Part shown: one piece after another, positions 44,320 through 52,093 of the stretch
How the letters are laid out: each line of letters starts with the position of its first letter
How positions within the stretch are numbered: the stretch's first letter is position 1
Source: Actinomycetes bacterium
Lineage (GTDB): Bacteria; Actinomycetota; Thermoleophilia; UBA2241
Assembly: GCA_029547745.1 (NCBI GenBank)
Contig: JAKPOQ010000145.1
Location: 1-62,668, forward strand
DNA length: 62,668 nucleotides
Direction of reading: 5' to 3'
Position numbers and translations under genes: made by a program
Notes under the pieces: model-generated
What the model saw: only the letters and a program-made list of their open reading frames with translations
What the model was told of the DNA's origin: nothing
The model's database searches: none

Positions 44320-45747
44320 CTAGAGAAGCGTCTGGATGGGGATGTCGCACAGCTGAGCTACGTAGGTGAGCGTCTCGGTCACGTCGCCTGCCACGCCGCT
44401 GATGTGGTTGGCCGAGAGCTGTTGGACGAGCTCCTCCGGGTCTCCACGCAGGCGTACGAAAGCCGTCGGCAGCGGCAGGCGGCTTCGGGCGCGGTCGAAG
44501 AGATCAGTGGTCTCAGGGGCTGGGGTGACGATCTCGCCTGGGGCGACGAGCAGATGGTACCGGCCGTCCTTGCGTGCCAGGCGAGCGAGCGTCACCGGAC
44601 CAGCGGCGGCGCGAAAGTAGGTGGTCGCGCCGCCGCCCTTGCGATTGGCGGGACGCAACTCGATGGCTCCCATGTTCCTCGCGGCGTCATCCGAGCGCGC
44701 CGCGTACCAACCGCAGAAGGCGCCGCAGTTGGGTAGGCATAACAAGTCGCCACTGTCGATGATGTAGCTCACGTCGGCGAAGAAGGCCGGCGTGCCCTGT
44801 GAGGCCAGCTTGAGCATCTGCATCGTGAGAGCGCCGTCAGCGTCGGCCTCGCAGGCGAGCATGAACGGCTCACGCGCTTCCCCCGCTACCGCCGGAGTCC
44901 CCATGGGAAGGAGGCAAGCCGAAAGACACTGTGGAACGAAGTCCGTGCTCAGTTCAGGCATGCACTTGACGGCGGCGAAGTCGAGCCCTTGCTCGTCGAC
45001 GAGGTCAAGGGTCGCCAGGTAGCAGCGAACCTGCAACTCGAGGCGCTCGGGGGTGAGGGAAGAACAGTCGTAGGCGATCGAAGCAGCGGTCTCTTCGAGC
45101 CAGTCGACAATGGCAGCGACGCGATCCCCCTCGACCCCGTCAGCGCGGCGCACGATCTCCAGCTGGTCGAACGTCTGGACGTCGACGCCAAAGAGGCGTC
45201 GCCATTGCATCGGATCGACACTGCCGGTATCGATGCCCAGGGATCGGCCGCCGAACAGGCCGCATGAGCTGCCGCGGAGGCGACGGACGACGGCGGCCGC
45301 GCGCGCGAACGGCAGCAGCCGTTCGCGCGCGCGGCCGCCGAGCTCTTCACGCACTCGGATGTGCGGCCAGCCGAGTTGGTCGAGCGCCCCGCCTGCGCCC
45401 AGAAGACCGACCATGCCGTGCGTGGAGGGGTCTCGATTGGACACGAGCGCTGTGGGCAACCCCGCACGCTGGACGCCACGCACGACAAGATTGGGCGGCG
45501 CCCAGCAGGGGGTGTGCGCCAGGAAGGCTTCCGCTCCATCCGCCACGAGTCGGTCGACCTGCTGGTCGACCTCGGTTCGTGTTCGGGCCACGTTGTCGGA
45601 GGCGACGACCTCGAGGGGCCACTGGCGCAGCTCCCGCAAGAGGTCCTCGTGGCGTGGAACGGTCATCGCTGCGAAGACCCGCTCCCACTCGAAGGGACGG
45701 TCGTCCCCGAAGGTCATCACGCCGACTTTGGGCGGTGCGACACTCAC
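44320..45747 (-). CDS. L-fucose/L-arabinose isomerase-like protein
   Basis: A 475-aa protein of the fucose/arabinose isomerase superfamily (COG2407-like). The N-terminal half has the Rossmann-like domain with VGVMTFGDDRPFEWE and AFLAHTPCWAPPNLVV. The C-terminal part holds KCMPELSTDFVPQCLSACLLP and CEADADGALTMQMLKLASQG, where catalytic acid and metal ligands are expected. It would interconvert an aldose and ketose. Residues around GGRARERLLPFARAAA are encoded by a perfect inverted repeat. The GTG start overlaps the second SDR's stop. Confidence 0.85.
   Translation of the reverse strand: MSVAPPKVGVMTFGDDRPFEWERVFAAMTVPRHEDLLRELRQWPLEVVASDNVARTRTEVDQQVDRLVADGAEAFLAHTPCWAPPNLVVRGVQRAGLPTALVSNRDPSTHGMVGLLGAGGALDQLGWPHIRVREELGGRARERLLPFARAAAVVRRLRGSSCGLFGGRSLGIDTGSVDPMQWRRLFGVDVQTFDQLEIVRRADGVEGDRVAAIVDWLEETAASIAYDCSSLTPERLELQVRCYLATLDLVDEQGLDFAAVKCMPELSTDFVPQCLSACLLPMGTPAVAGEAREPFMLACEADADGALTMQMLKLASQGTPAFFADVSYIIDSGDLLCLPNCGAFCGWYAARSDDAARNMGAIELRPANRKGGGATTYFRAAAGPVTLARLARKDGRYHLLVAPGEIVTPAPETTDLFDRARSRLPLPTAFVRLRGDPEELVQQLSANHISGVAGDVTETLTYVAQLCDIPIQTLL
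45291..45340. repeat. Perfect inverted repeat, 23-bp arms, inside a CDS
   Basis: Arms 45291-45313 and 45318-45340 are exact reverse complements around AGCA. They are entirely within the fucose-isomerase-like gene and much more GC-rich than the rest of that gene. Confidence 0.92.
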
Positions 45748-46535
45748 GGCAGCTCCTCTAGTCGTGGCGGAAAGCCCTGGATCATGCGTCCGCCATCGGG
45801 ATAGATGGCCTGCCCGGTGATGAAGCTGGCGTCGTCACTTGCGAGGAATGCCGCGACGGCGGCGACTTCCTCGCAAGTGCCTACGCGGCCGAGCGGTAAG
45901 CGTTCCAAAAGCTCGCGCTTTTTGGCCTCGTTGTGGACCACGACCTCCATCAGCTCGGTCCTTATTGGTCCTGGCCCGATGCAGTTCACACGGATGCCGT
46001 GTCGCCCGAGCGCGATGGCCATCGACTTGGTCAGTTGCGTCACGCCTCCTTTGGCTGCGCAATACGGGACTTGGTCGCCGAGAGCGAGGACCGCCATCAC
46101 TGACGACAGGTTGATGATGCTGCCTCCTTGGCCCTGCCGGACAAGGGTCCGGGCTGCGGCCTGGCTGAGCAGGAAGGTGCCCTTGAGGTCGACTCCTATG
46201 ACGCGGTCCCAATCCTCTTCGGTCGTTGCGAGAAAGCTCGCGGCGTGGTTGAGCCCGGCGTTGTTGACGACGATGTCCAGTCGACCGAACTCCTCCACGG
46301 TGCGGCAGACGAGGTGCTCTACCTCGGGCTTGCGACTGACGTCGCAGCCCGTGAACGCGATGCCGGCCTCGCGTCCACCAAGGTCGGCGACGACCTGCGC
46401 ACCTCTGCGCGGATCCCGCGCAGCCGCCATCACCTGCGCACCTTCATGCAAGAAACGCTCGGTGATCGCCCGTCCGATGCCGCGGGTGGCACCAGTGACG
46501 ATCGCGACCTTTGCTTGAAGTCCCATGGCCGTCAC
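45744..46535 (-). CDS. SDR-family oxidoreductase, second copy
   Basis: A 263-aa classical SDR with VTGATRGIGRA, VNNAG, and the catalytic S-x-Y-x3-K in INLSSVMAVLALGDQVPYCAAKGG. The arginine after the second strand (AAARDPRRGAQ) is compatible with NADP. The GTG start overlaps the creatininase stop; ATG 46526 is an alternative. Two SDRs plus Ldh2 and HisD give this island four dehydrogenases, enough to oxidise several positions of one polyhydroxylated compound. Confidence 0.92.
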   Translation of the reverse strand: MTAMGLQAKVAIVTGATRGIGRAITERFLHEGAQVMAAARDPRRGAQVVADLGGREAGIAFTGCDVSRKPEVEHLVCRTVEEFGRLDIVVNNAGLNHAASFLATTEEDWDRVIGVDLKGTFLLSQAAARTLVRQGQGGSIINLSSVMAVLALGDQVPYCAAKGGVTQLTKSMAIALGRHGIRVNCIGPGPIRTELMEVVVHNEAKKRELLERLPLGRVGTCEEVAAVAAFLASDDASFITGQAIYPDGGRMIQGFPPRLEELP

Positions 46536-47344
46536 GCGACGGGCGGCTTCGTACCGACGGGGTAGCGGCTCATGATGTCTCCGATCAGGGCACTGATCTG
46601 GTCCACCACTGTCATGACCAGCTGCTCGCCCTTCTCTCTGGTGGCTCTGGTCGGGTCGCCGATCACGCCGTTCTCGAGCTCTTTGTATTCGGGCCGGGCG
46701 AAAGTGCCTTCGAAGTGGTACATCATCCCAGGCTGGGGGACTTGGCCGGGGGCGATGACGAAGCGGTGATCCACGAGCGGCTGGCCGCCGCCCTTGGTCG
46801 CCTTGCCCATGTCGATGTATTCGGGGTACAGGTAGAGTCCCATCGAGGTCTCGGCTTCATCGGCGTGCCACATGTAGTCCTCGAGGACATGCCTGTCGTC
46901 ACGCAAGAAGTCGTACCAGTGCAACGACAGTGTGAAGTAGCCTTCGAGTCCGAGCTTGTGGACGGCGACAGTCGTCGTCGATACCTGCCCGTGTGCCGAC
47001 AGCAGGATGAACTTGTTGTAACCGGCGACCGCGGCGCCCCGGACGATGTCGGTGATGAGAGCGATATGAGTTTCATAGGAGAGAGGGATGGTGCCCGGCA
47101 TGTGCCAGTGGTGATAAGGATGCGAGCCGTACATGGGGCAGGGGAGGACCATGGCGCGGGTGCGCTCCGCGACGCGAGTGGCCAGCCCGATTGCGTTGAA
47201 GTCGTCGACCCCGGCAGGGCTATGTGGACCGTGTTGCTCGATTGAGCCGAGCGGCAGGATGGCAAGATCACATTCCTCGCGCGCGTGACGGCGGATCTCG
47301 TCGGCGGGCAGGGTCGCCCAAGACGGGTGGGGCGTGTTGTTCAT
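46532..47344 (-). CDS. Creatininase-family amidohydrolase
   Basis: A 270-aa metal hydrolase of the creatininase family. Metal-site motifs are LPLGSIEQHGPHSPAGVDDF (E36, H38), LSAHGQ where many members have NGHGGN, and WHADEAETSM. The family opens cyclic amides or lactams and includes MftE-type peptidases, so here it may open a lactam or lactone intermediate. It overlaps the corrinoid-protein gene upstream and the SDR downstream by 4 bp each, showing tight translational coupling. Confidence 0.9.
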   Translation of the reverse strand: MNNTPHPSWATLPADEIRRHAREECDLAILPLGSIEQHGPHSPAGVDDFNAIGLATRVAERTRAMVLPCPMYGSHPYHHWHMPGTIPLSYETHIALITDIVRGAAVAGYNKFILLSAHGQVSTTTVAVHKLGLEGYFTLSLHWYDFLRDDRHVLEDYMWHADEAETSMGLYLYPEYIDMGKATKGGGQPLVDHRFVIAPGQVPQPGMMYHFEGTFARPEYKELENGVIGDPTRATREKGEQLVMTVVDQISALIGDIMSRYPVGTKPPVA

Positions 47345-48057
47345 GACTTCCTCCGCAGTGACGATGGGTCTGGGCGGTCAGTAAGGGTGGTGCGGGCGAC
47401 GAGCTTCCGGGCAAGCCGTGCGCCTGTCGCCGCATCTGCCGCGTAGCCGTCGGCGCCGATGCATGCCGCAAAGGCCGGTGTGAGCGGCGCACCGCCGACC
47501 AGAACGACGAGGTCTTGCCTCATCCCGGCCTCGGCCAGCGAGTCGATGACCTCGGCCATCGCCGGCATTGTCGTGGTGAGCAGCGCCGAGAGAGCGACTA
47601 CAGTCGCGCTCGTCGCATTCACGGCTTCTACGAAGCGGGTCGCGGGCACGTCGACACCGAGGTCGTAGACCACGAAGCCCGCGCCGCGCAGGCTTGCTGC
47701 GACGATGTTCTTGCCGATGTCGTGGATGTCTCCGGCGACGGTGCCGAGCACTACGCTTTCAGCGTCGGCGGTCGGAGCGCTCGTCATGAGGGGTTCCAAG
47801 AGATAGACGGCCGACTGCATGGCGTGCGCCGCGGCGAGCATCTCGGGAAGGAAGTACTCGCCGCGACTGAAACGCTCGCCGACCTTGTCCATGGCAGGCA
47901 CCAGATCCGCCGCCAGTATGTCGCCCGCGGTGACGCCCTTCGTCAGGAGTTCACGCGTGGCCGCGACTACGTTCTCCACGTCCCCGGTCAGCAAGCTGGA
48001 CCCCAGACGCTCCCTGGCGCTGCGCACATCGTCACTTCGCGCTTGGCTGAGACTCAC
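47341..48057 (-). CDS. Corrinoid (B12-binding) methyltransferase subunit
   Basis: A 238-aa small corrinoid protein. Residues 12-95 are the helical cap (methionine-synthase B12-binding-1 type) and 100-220 the Rossmann-like B12 domain, with D110-I-H112-D-I-G115 supplying the cobalt-ligating histidine, plus SALLTTTMPAM and VVLVGGAPLT. It is the type that carries methyl groups between two methyltransferases (MtaC, MtbC, MttC). The UroD-family gene at 41154 is the obvious partner. No reactivating ATPase (RamA-like) is present in the window. The start is GTG. Confidence 0.92.
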   Translation of the reverse strand: MSLSQARSDDVRSARERLGSSLLTGDVENVVAATRELLTKGVTAGDILAADLVPAMDKVGERFSRGEYFLPEMLAAAHAMQSAVYLLEPLMTSAPTADAESVVLGTVAGDIHDIGKNIVAASLRGAGFVVYDLGVDVPATRFVEAVNATSATVVALSALLTTTMPAMAEVIDSLAEAGMRQDLVVLVGGAPLTPAFAACIGADGYAADAATGARLARKLVARTTLTDRPDPSSLRRKS

Positions 48058-48073
48058 TTCAGGTCCTCGCAGT

Positions 48074-48985
48074 TCACCCGGCGAAGAGGTTGCAGGGAAC
48101 GCCTCTTACGCCGGCGTCCACGGCGAACACATCGCCCGCATGCGGTTGGCCCACACGGCTCTTCGCCGGGAGACCGCGTCGCGCCGTGGTGATGTAGAGC
48201 ACGTCGAGACCTGAACCGCCGAAGGCGCAACTGGTCACTTGAGTGACCGGGAGATGCACTTCCAGGTCCAGGATGCCGGATGACGTGAACCGCCTCACAC
48301 AGCCGCCCCCGAAGAACGCGACCCAGATACAGCCCTCTTCATCGACGGCTAACCCGTCGGGAACGCCGGCCATCCCGGTGGTCTCGATGAGGACGCGGCG
48401 TTGACTCACGTGTCCGGCGTCTGGTTCCCACGCGAACACGTCCACCCTGCGCTCGGCGCTGTCGATGTAGTACATCCGGTCGTCCTCCGGGTTCCATCCG
48501 ATGCCGTTCGACACGCTGGTTCCCCGGAGCACCTCAGTCACATGCCCATCAGCCGAGAGGCGGTACAGTGCGCCTGCATGGGGAGCTGAGTCGTCTGCCA
48601 TGGTCCCCGCCCAGAACCTGCCCCTGGTGTCACATGCACCGTCGTTCATGCGGTTGTCGGGTCGGTCTGCCTCCACGAGAGCTACGGTCCTGAGAGGGGA
48701 GCGGAAAGCGTCGAGCGTGGCGAAGCCGTCGTGGACGGCAAGCACGTATCCTTCGCGCTCGCGCGGCATGACCGCGCCGAGGGCCTGTCCTACGTCCCTC
48801 CAGTCGGCTTGACCGGACACCGGGTCATAACGATGGAACCTGCCTTTGTGGAGGTCGACCCACAGGAGCAGCGAGTCTCTTGCATCCCATACTGGGCCCT
48901 CACCGAGTTCGGCACCAGTCTGCAGCACGGAAGCGACTTCGCCCGCGAACTGTCGCGGCAACCGTCTTGACGCTCGCTTGCACAC
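48074..48985 (-). CDS. SMP-30/gluconolactonase family protein
   Basis: A 303-aa six-bladed beta-propeller lactonase. Metal ligands fit the family: GAELGEGPVWDARD (E), NDGACDTRGRFWAGTM (N, D), SVSNGIGWNPEDDRMYYIDS (N) and VPDGLAVDEEGCIWVAFF (D). It would hydrolyse a sugar lactone after dehydrogenation. It is first in the minus-strand operon. The GTG at 48985 coincides with the expected transcription start of the promoter in front of it, so a leaderless mRNA is possible; a shorter product starting further in cannot be excluded. Confidence 0.88.
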   Translation of the reverse strand: MCKRASRRLPRQFAGEVASVLQTGAELGEGPVWDARDSLLLWVDLHKGRFHRYDPVSGQADWRDVGQALGAVMPREREGYVLAVHDGFATLDAFRSPLRTVALVEADRPDNRMNDGACDTRGRFWAGTMADDSAPHAGALYRLSADGHVTEVLRGTSVSNGIGWNPEDDRMYYIDSAERRVDVFAWEPDAGHVSQRRVLIETTGMAGVPDGLAVDEEGCIWVAFFGGGCVRRFTSSGILDLEVHLPVTQVTSCAFGGSGLDVLYITTARRGLPAKSRVGQPHAGDVFAVDAGVRGVPCNLFAG

Positions 48986-48991
48986 GTCGGC

Positions 48992-49098
48992 ATCATCTCA
49001 GCCAACACATACGTAGTCAAGACCACTGGGATGAGTTCCAGCGTGGCCGGCCGTTGAGACCGGCCGGTCTTGACTGCGTATGCACCATCTGCAATAGT
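48992..49098. promoter_or_regulatory. Divergent promoter pair with two copies of the shared operator
   Basis: Minus strand: TTGACT at 49020-49015, 17 nt, GATGAT at 48997-48992, facing the SMP-30 operon. Plus strand: TTGACT at 49070-49075, 17 nt, AATAGT at 49093-49098, facing the solute-binding gene. Both contain TTGACTRCGTATGY, and together they form a near-perfect 17-bp inverted repeat (49009-49025 with 49064-49080, one mismatch). A GACCGGCCGGTC palindrome lies between the two. Confidence 0.65.
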
Positions 49099-49248
49099 CT
49101 GCTCTGTGATTCCAGGATGGCGCGGTCGCTGCGCGCCTCGACCACCGGGTCGGCGCTCCATGGTGCGGGCGTTGCGTGGCGGCGACCAGTCAGGTGAGCT
49201 GGCACGGCTTGCCGAATGCGAGAGCGAAACCGACAGGGGGAGGTCATC

Positions 49249-51117
49249 GTGAAGCAGTCGAGTGGAACATCAGAGCCATCGGGCGCAGGGCGGCGAGCGC
49301 GCGTATTCAGCGTGCGGGTCGTTAGCGTGGTGACAGCGTTGATCGTGGCATGCGTGGTCGTGCTGAGCGGCGCGGGTATCGCCGGCGCGTCAAGCCCGTC
49401 GCCCTCCGCGTCCAACGGCAAGGTCGTACTCCGCATCGGATCGCTCGAGGAGCCGGACGGCTTGAACTGGTTCACCGCGTATTCGAACGCCAGCTACTAC
49501 GTGTGGCCGCTCACTTACGACTTTCTGCTCGGGTACGGGGAGGAATCGAAAGCTGTGCCAGGGCTCGCCACCGAGCTTCCCAGTCAGGAGAACGGCGGCA
49601 TCTCGGCGGACGGCAAGGTCTGGACGTACCGTCTGCGTGACAACGCGAGGTGGGACGATGGTCAGCCTGTGACGGCTGACGACGTCGCATTCACATTCAA
49701 CTTGACTCTGGATCAGGCGCCGAGCCGTCTTACCTTCGTGGAAGATGTTGAGGCGGTTGACGCTCACACGGTGCGGATCACCTGCTCGCGACCCAAAGCC
49801 GACCTGCCGCGGCTGTACGTCCCCATCCTGCCCAAGCATGTCTGGGAGAAGCTGACACCCGCGGAGGCCGCGACAAGGTTCGCCAATGAGCCGCCGATCG
49901 TGGGAAGCGGTCCCTTCAAGATTGTGGAGTGGAAGCACGGCAGCTACCTGCGTTTCAAACGGAACCCCTACTATTGGGGTAAGAAGCCGACGATTAGCGA
50001 GATCGTGTGGTCCTTCTACAAGAACGCCAATACGCTCGTGGAAGACCTCAAACTCGGCTCGGTTGACGTGGCTGTCGGTGTCGAGGCGAATGAGTTCCAT
50101 CGCTTGAGTGAGACACCCGGTGTTCAGACATGGCCTTTCGTCTATTACAACTGGGACTATGTGTGTTTCAACTGTTCCGACAGCAAACTCTCTACGGGTC
50201 ACCCCGCCCTCCGAGACTGGCGCTTCCGCAACGCTCTGAACTACGCGATAGACCGAGAGAAACTGTGCGACATCGCTTATCGCGGCCTTGCAGAGCCCGG
50301 GTACACTATCGTGCCGCCGAAGCAGTGGAACGACCCCGACTTCCACTGGGAGCCGACGGCAGAGCAGGCCTACCGGCTCGATTTCTCCCGCGCCGACCAG
50401 CTGCTGACGCAAGCAGGCTATCGCAAGGATGTTACCGGGAAGCGGCTTGACAAGCAGCACAAGCCCATCAAGTTGCGAGTCTTTGCACAGACGGACCAAC
50501 CGGCGGCGCAAACTGAGGCGCGACTACTGTGTGGCTGGCTCGAGGAACTCGGCATCGACACCGACCTTCAAGTGCTTGGCGCGGCCGCGCTATCAGGGGC
50601 CGTATGGAACTTCAAGGGCGACCAGTACGCGCCCGATTTCGATCTCGAACTCAACAATTGGATGGGCTCGGTCGACCCCACGATTACGATGAGCTTCTTC
50701 ACGACGTCCGGCATCGGTGTCTTCAACGAGCCGGGTTGGTCGCACGCCGAGTACGACAAGGTCGTCAGCCAGATGCTCACGACCATCGATCCTCACGCTC
50801 GTAAACCGCTCATCGACAAGCTGCAACAGATCATGTATCAGCAGTCTCCCTGGATCGTGCTGACGCATCCGTACTATCTTGAGGCGTTCAGTACCGACCG
50901 CTGGACGGGCTGGCCCGAAGCCAACAACGGTCATGATGCTCCAATCGCCACTTACAGCATCAACCGCTATCTGGACTTGCGGCCGCTGGAGACGAGCACA
51001 ACGCAGAGCGAATCGAACATGAGTCTCATCGCTCTCATCATCCTGGTGGTGGCCGTGCTCGTCGTGGTCGCCATCGTGGTCTTCCTTCGTCGCAGGAAGC
51101 TCGGCATTGAGGAGTGA
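49249..51117 (+). CDS. Family 5 ABC solute-binding protein with C-terminal membrane anchor
   Basis: A 622-aa extracytoplasmic binding protein of the peptide/nickel/opine (SBP_bac_5) family. It has an N-terminal signal peptide (about 1-47, ending GIAGA/SS). The core shows KVWTYRLRDNARWDDGQPVTADDVAFTFNL, PPIVGSGPFKIVEWKHG and NYAIDREKLCDIAYRGLAEPG. Unusually it ends in a hydrophobic helix (LIALIILVVAVLVVVAIVVFL) and a short basic tail, so it is probably anchored at both synthesis and maturity instead of as a lipoprotein. The GTG start follows GGGGGAGG. No permease or ATPase genes are near, so it must borrow them. Confidence 0.9.
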   Translation: MKQSSGTSEPSGAGRRARVFSVRVVSVVTALIVACVVVLSGAGIAGASSPSPSASNGKVVLRIGSLEEPDGLNWFTAYSNASYYVWPLTYDFLLGYGEESKAVPGLATELPSQENGGISADGKVWTYRLRDNARWDDGQPVTADDVAFTFNLTLDQAPSRLTFVEDVEAVDAHTVRITCSRPKADLPRLYVPILPKHVWEKLTPAEAATRFANEPPIVGSGPFKIVEWKHGSYLRFKRNPYYWGKKPTISEIVWSFYKNANTLVEDLKLGSVDVAVGVEANEFHRLSETPGVQTWPFVYYNWDYVCFNCSDSKLSTGHPALRDWRFRNALNYAIDREKLCDIAYRGLAEPGYTIVPPKQWNDPDFHWEPTAEQAYRLDFSRADQLLTQAGYRKDVTGKRLDKQHKPIKLRVFAQTDQPAAQTEARLLCGWLEELGIDTDLQVLGAAALSGAVWNFKGDQYAPDFDLELNNWMGSVDPTITMSFFTTSGIGVFNEPGWSHAEYDKVVSQMLTTIDPHARKPLIDKLQQIMYQQSPWIVLTHPYYLEAFSTDRWTGWPEANNGHDAPIATYSINRYLDLRPLETSTTQSESNMSLIALIILVVAVLVVVAIVVFLRRRKLGIEE

Positions 51118-51363
51118 GTCCTCGGGCGTGCGCCCGGGTCGGCATTCCGTCGACTTGGTCTGTCGACTCAGGCGCACGCCCTGCGGCCCATCAGCCGCCG
51201 GAGACCGCGGGTTGGCGCGCCGGAGCAAGCTCGGGTGACTGTCTGACGTCGCGTCGCGCTTGGCGGGCAGCGCGTTATCGCTCGCACCGGAGTCAGGCTG
51301 GAGCGGCCACCGACGGTCGTCGCGGTGTGGCCCGGCTGCGCCCGTGCGGTACGCTTAGCGCTC
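51118..51363. other. Gap after the island with a long-range hairpin
   Basis: GGGCGTGCGCC (51124-51134) pairs with GGCGCACGCCC (51171-51181), with an inner GTCGAC pair. This could end transcription of the binding-protein gene but has no U-run. No gene is seen. Confidence 0.5.
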
Positions 51364-52035
51364 ATGCAGAGCGTGATCGACATCGTGGTGCAGTGGGCGA
51401 CCGGCCTGATCGGCGCCTGGGGGCTGCCGGGCGTGTTCGTCCTCATGCTGCTGGAAAGCGCCTGCATCCCGGTGCCGAGCGAGGCGATCATGCCGTTCGC
51501 GGGGTTCGCCGTGAGCGACGGTCGCATGACGTTCTGGGGCGCCGTCGTGGTCGGCGTGGCCGGCAACGTCGCGGGCTCGTGCCTGGCCTACTGGGCCGGA
51601 TTGTACGGCGGCCGTCCGTTCATCGACCGCTGGGGCAGGTACGTGCTCCTGCGGCACCACCACCTCGAGATGGCGGAAGAGTGGTTCGCCAAGTGGGGCA
51701 CGGCGACGGTCTTCTTCAGCCGCGTGCTCCCCATCGTACGCACCTTCATATCGCTGCCCGCCGGCATGGGGCGCATGCCGTTCTGGAGGTTCATCCTGTA
51801 CACCGTGCTGGGATGTGTCCCCTGGGTGGCGTTCCTCACCTGGATCGGAGTCCAGCTCGGGGACAACTGGGAGGACATCCGCGGCTGGCTGCACTATGCC
51901 GACTACGCCGTGGCGGCGGCGATCGTCGTGACCGTCGTGTGGCTCTTGGTGCGACGGGTGCGGCGTCGCCCGAATGCCGGAGACCTTGGCGGCGGACCGG
52001 ATCGCCCCGAGGCGGAGAGGGGCGAAGAGGCATGA
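51364..52035 (+). CDS. DedA-family membrane protein
   Basis: A 223-aa integral membrane protein of the DedA/SNARE-associated group, now thought to include undecaprenyl-phosphate or phospholipid flippases. Signature pieces are LESACIPVPSEAIMPFAGF, YWAGLYGGRPFIDRWGRY and FFSRVLPIVRTFISLPAGMGRMPFWRF, with four to five hydrophobic helices and a polar tail. It precedes the homoserine kinase gene by 58 bp. Its codon use is again that of the high-GC backbone, marking the end of the island. Confidence 0.9.
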   Translation: MQSVIDIVVQWATGLIGAWGLPGVFVLMLLESACIPVPSEAIMPFAGFAVSDGRMTFWGAVVVGVAGNVAGSCLAYWAGLYGGRPFIDRWGRYVLLRHHHLEMAEEWFAKWGTATVFFSRVLPIVRTFISLPAGMGRMPFWRFILYTVLGCVPWVAFLTWIGVQLGDNWEDIRGWLHYADYAVAAAIVVTVVWLLVRRVRRRPNAGDLGGGPDRPEAERGEEA

Positions 52036-52093
52036 GCTCTGCGTCCGGTCACGGCCGCGGCCTCGACGTGAGCGCGGCGGTGGAGGAGCGACC

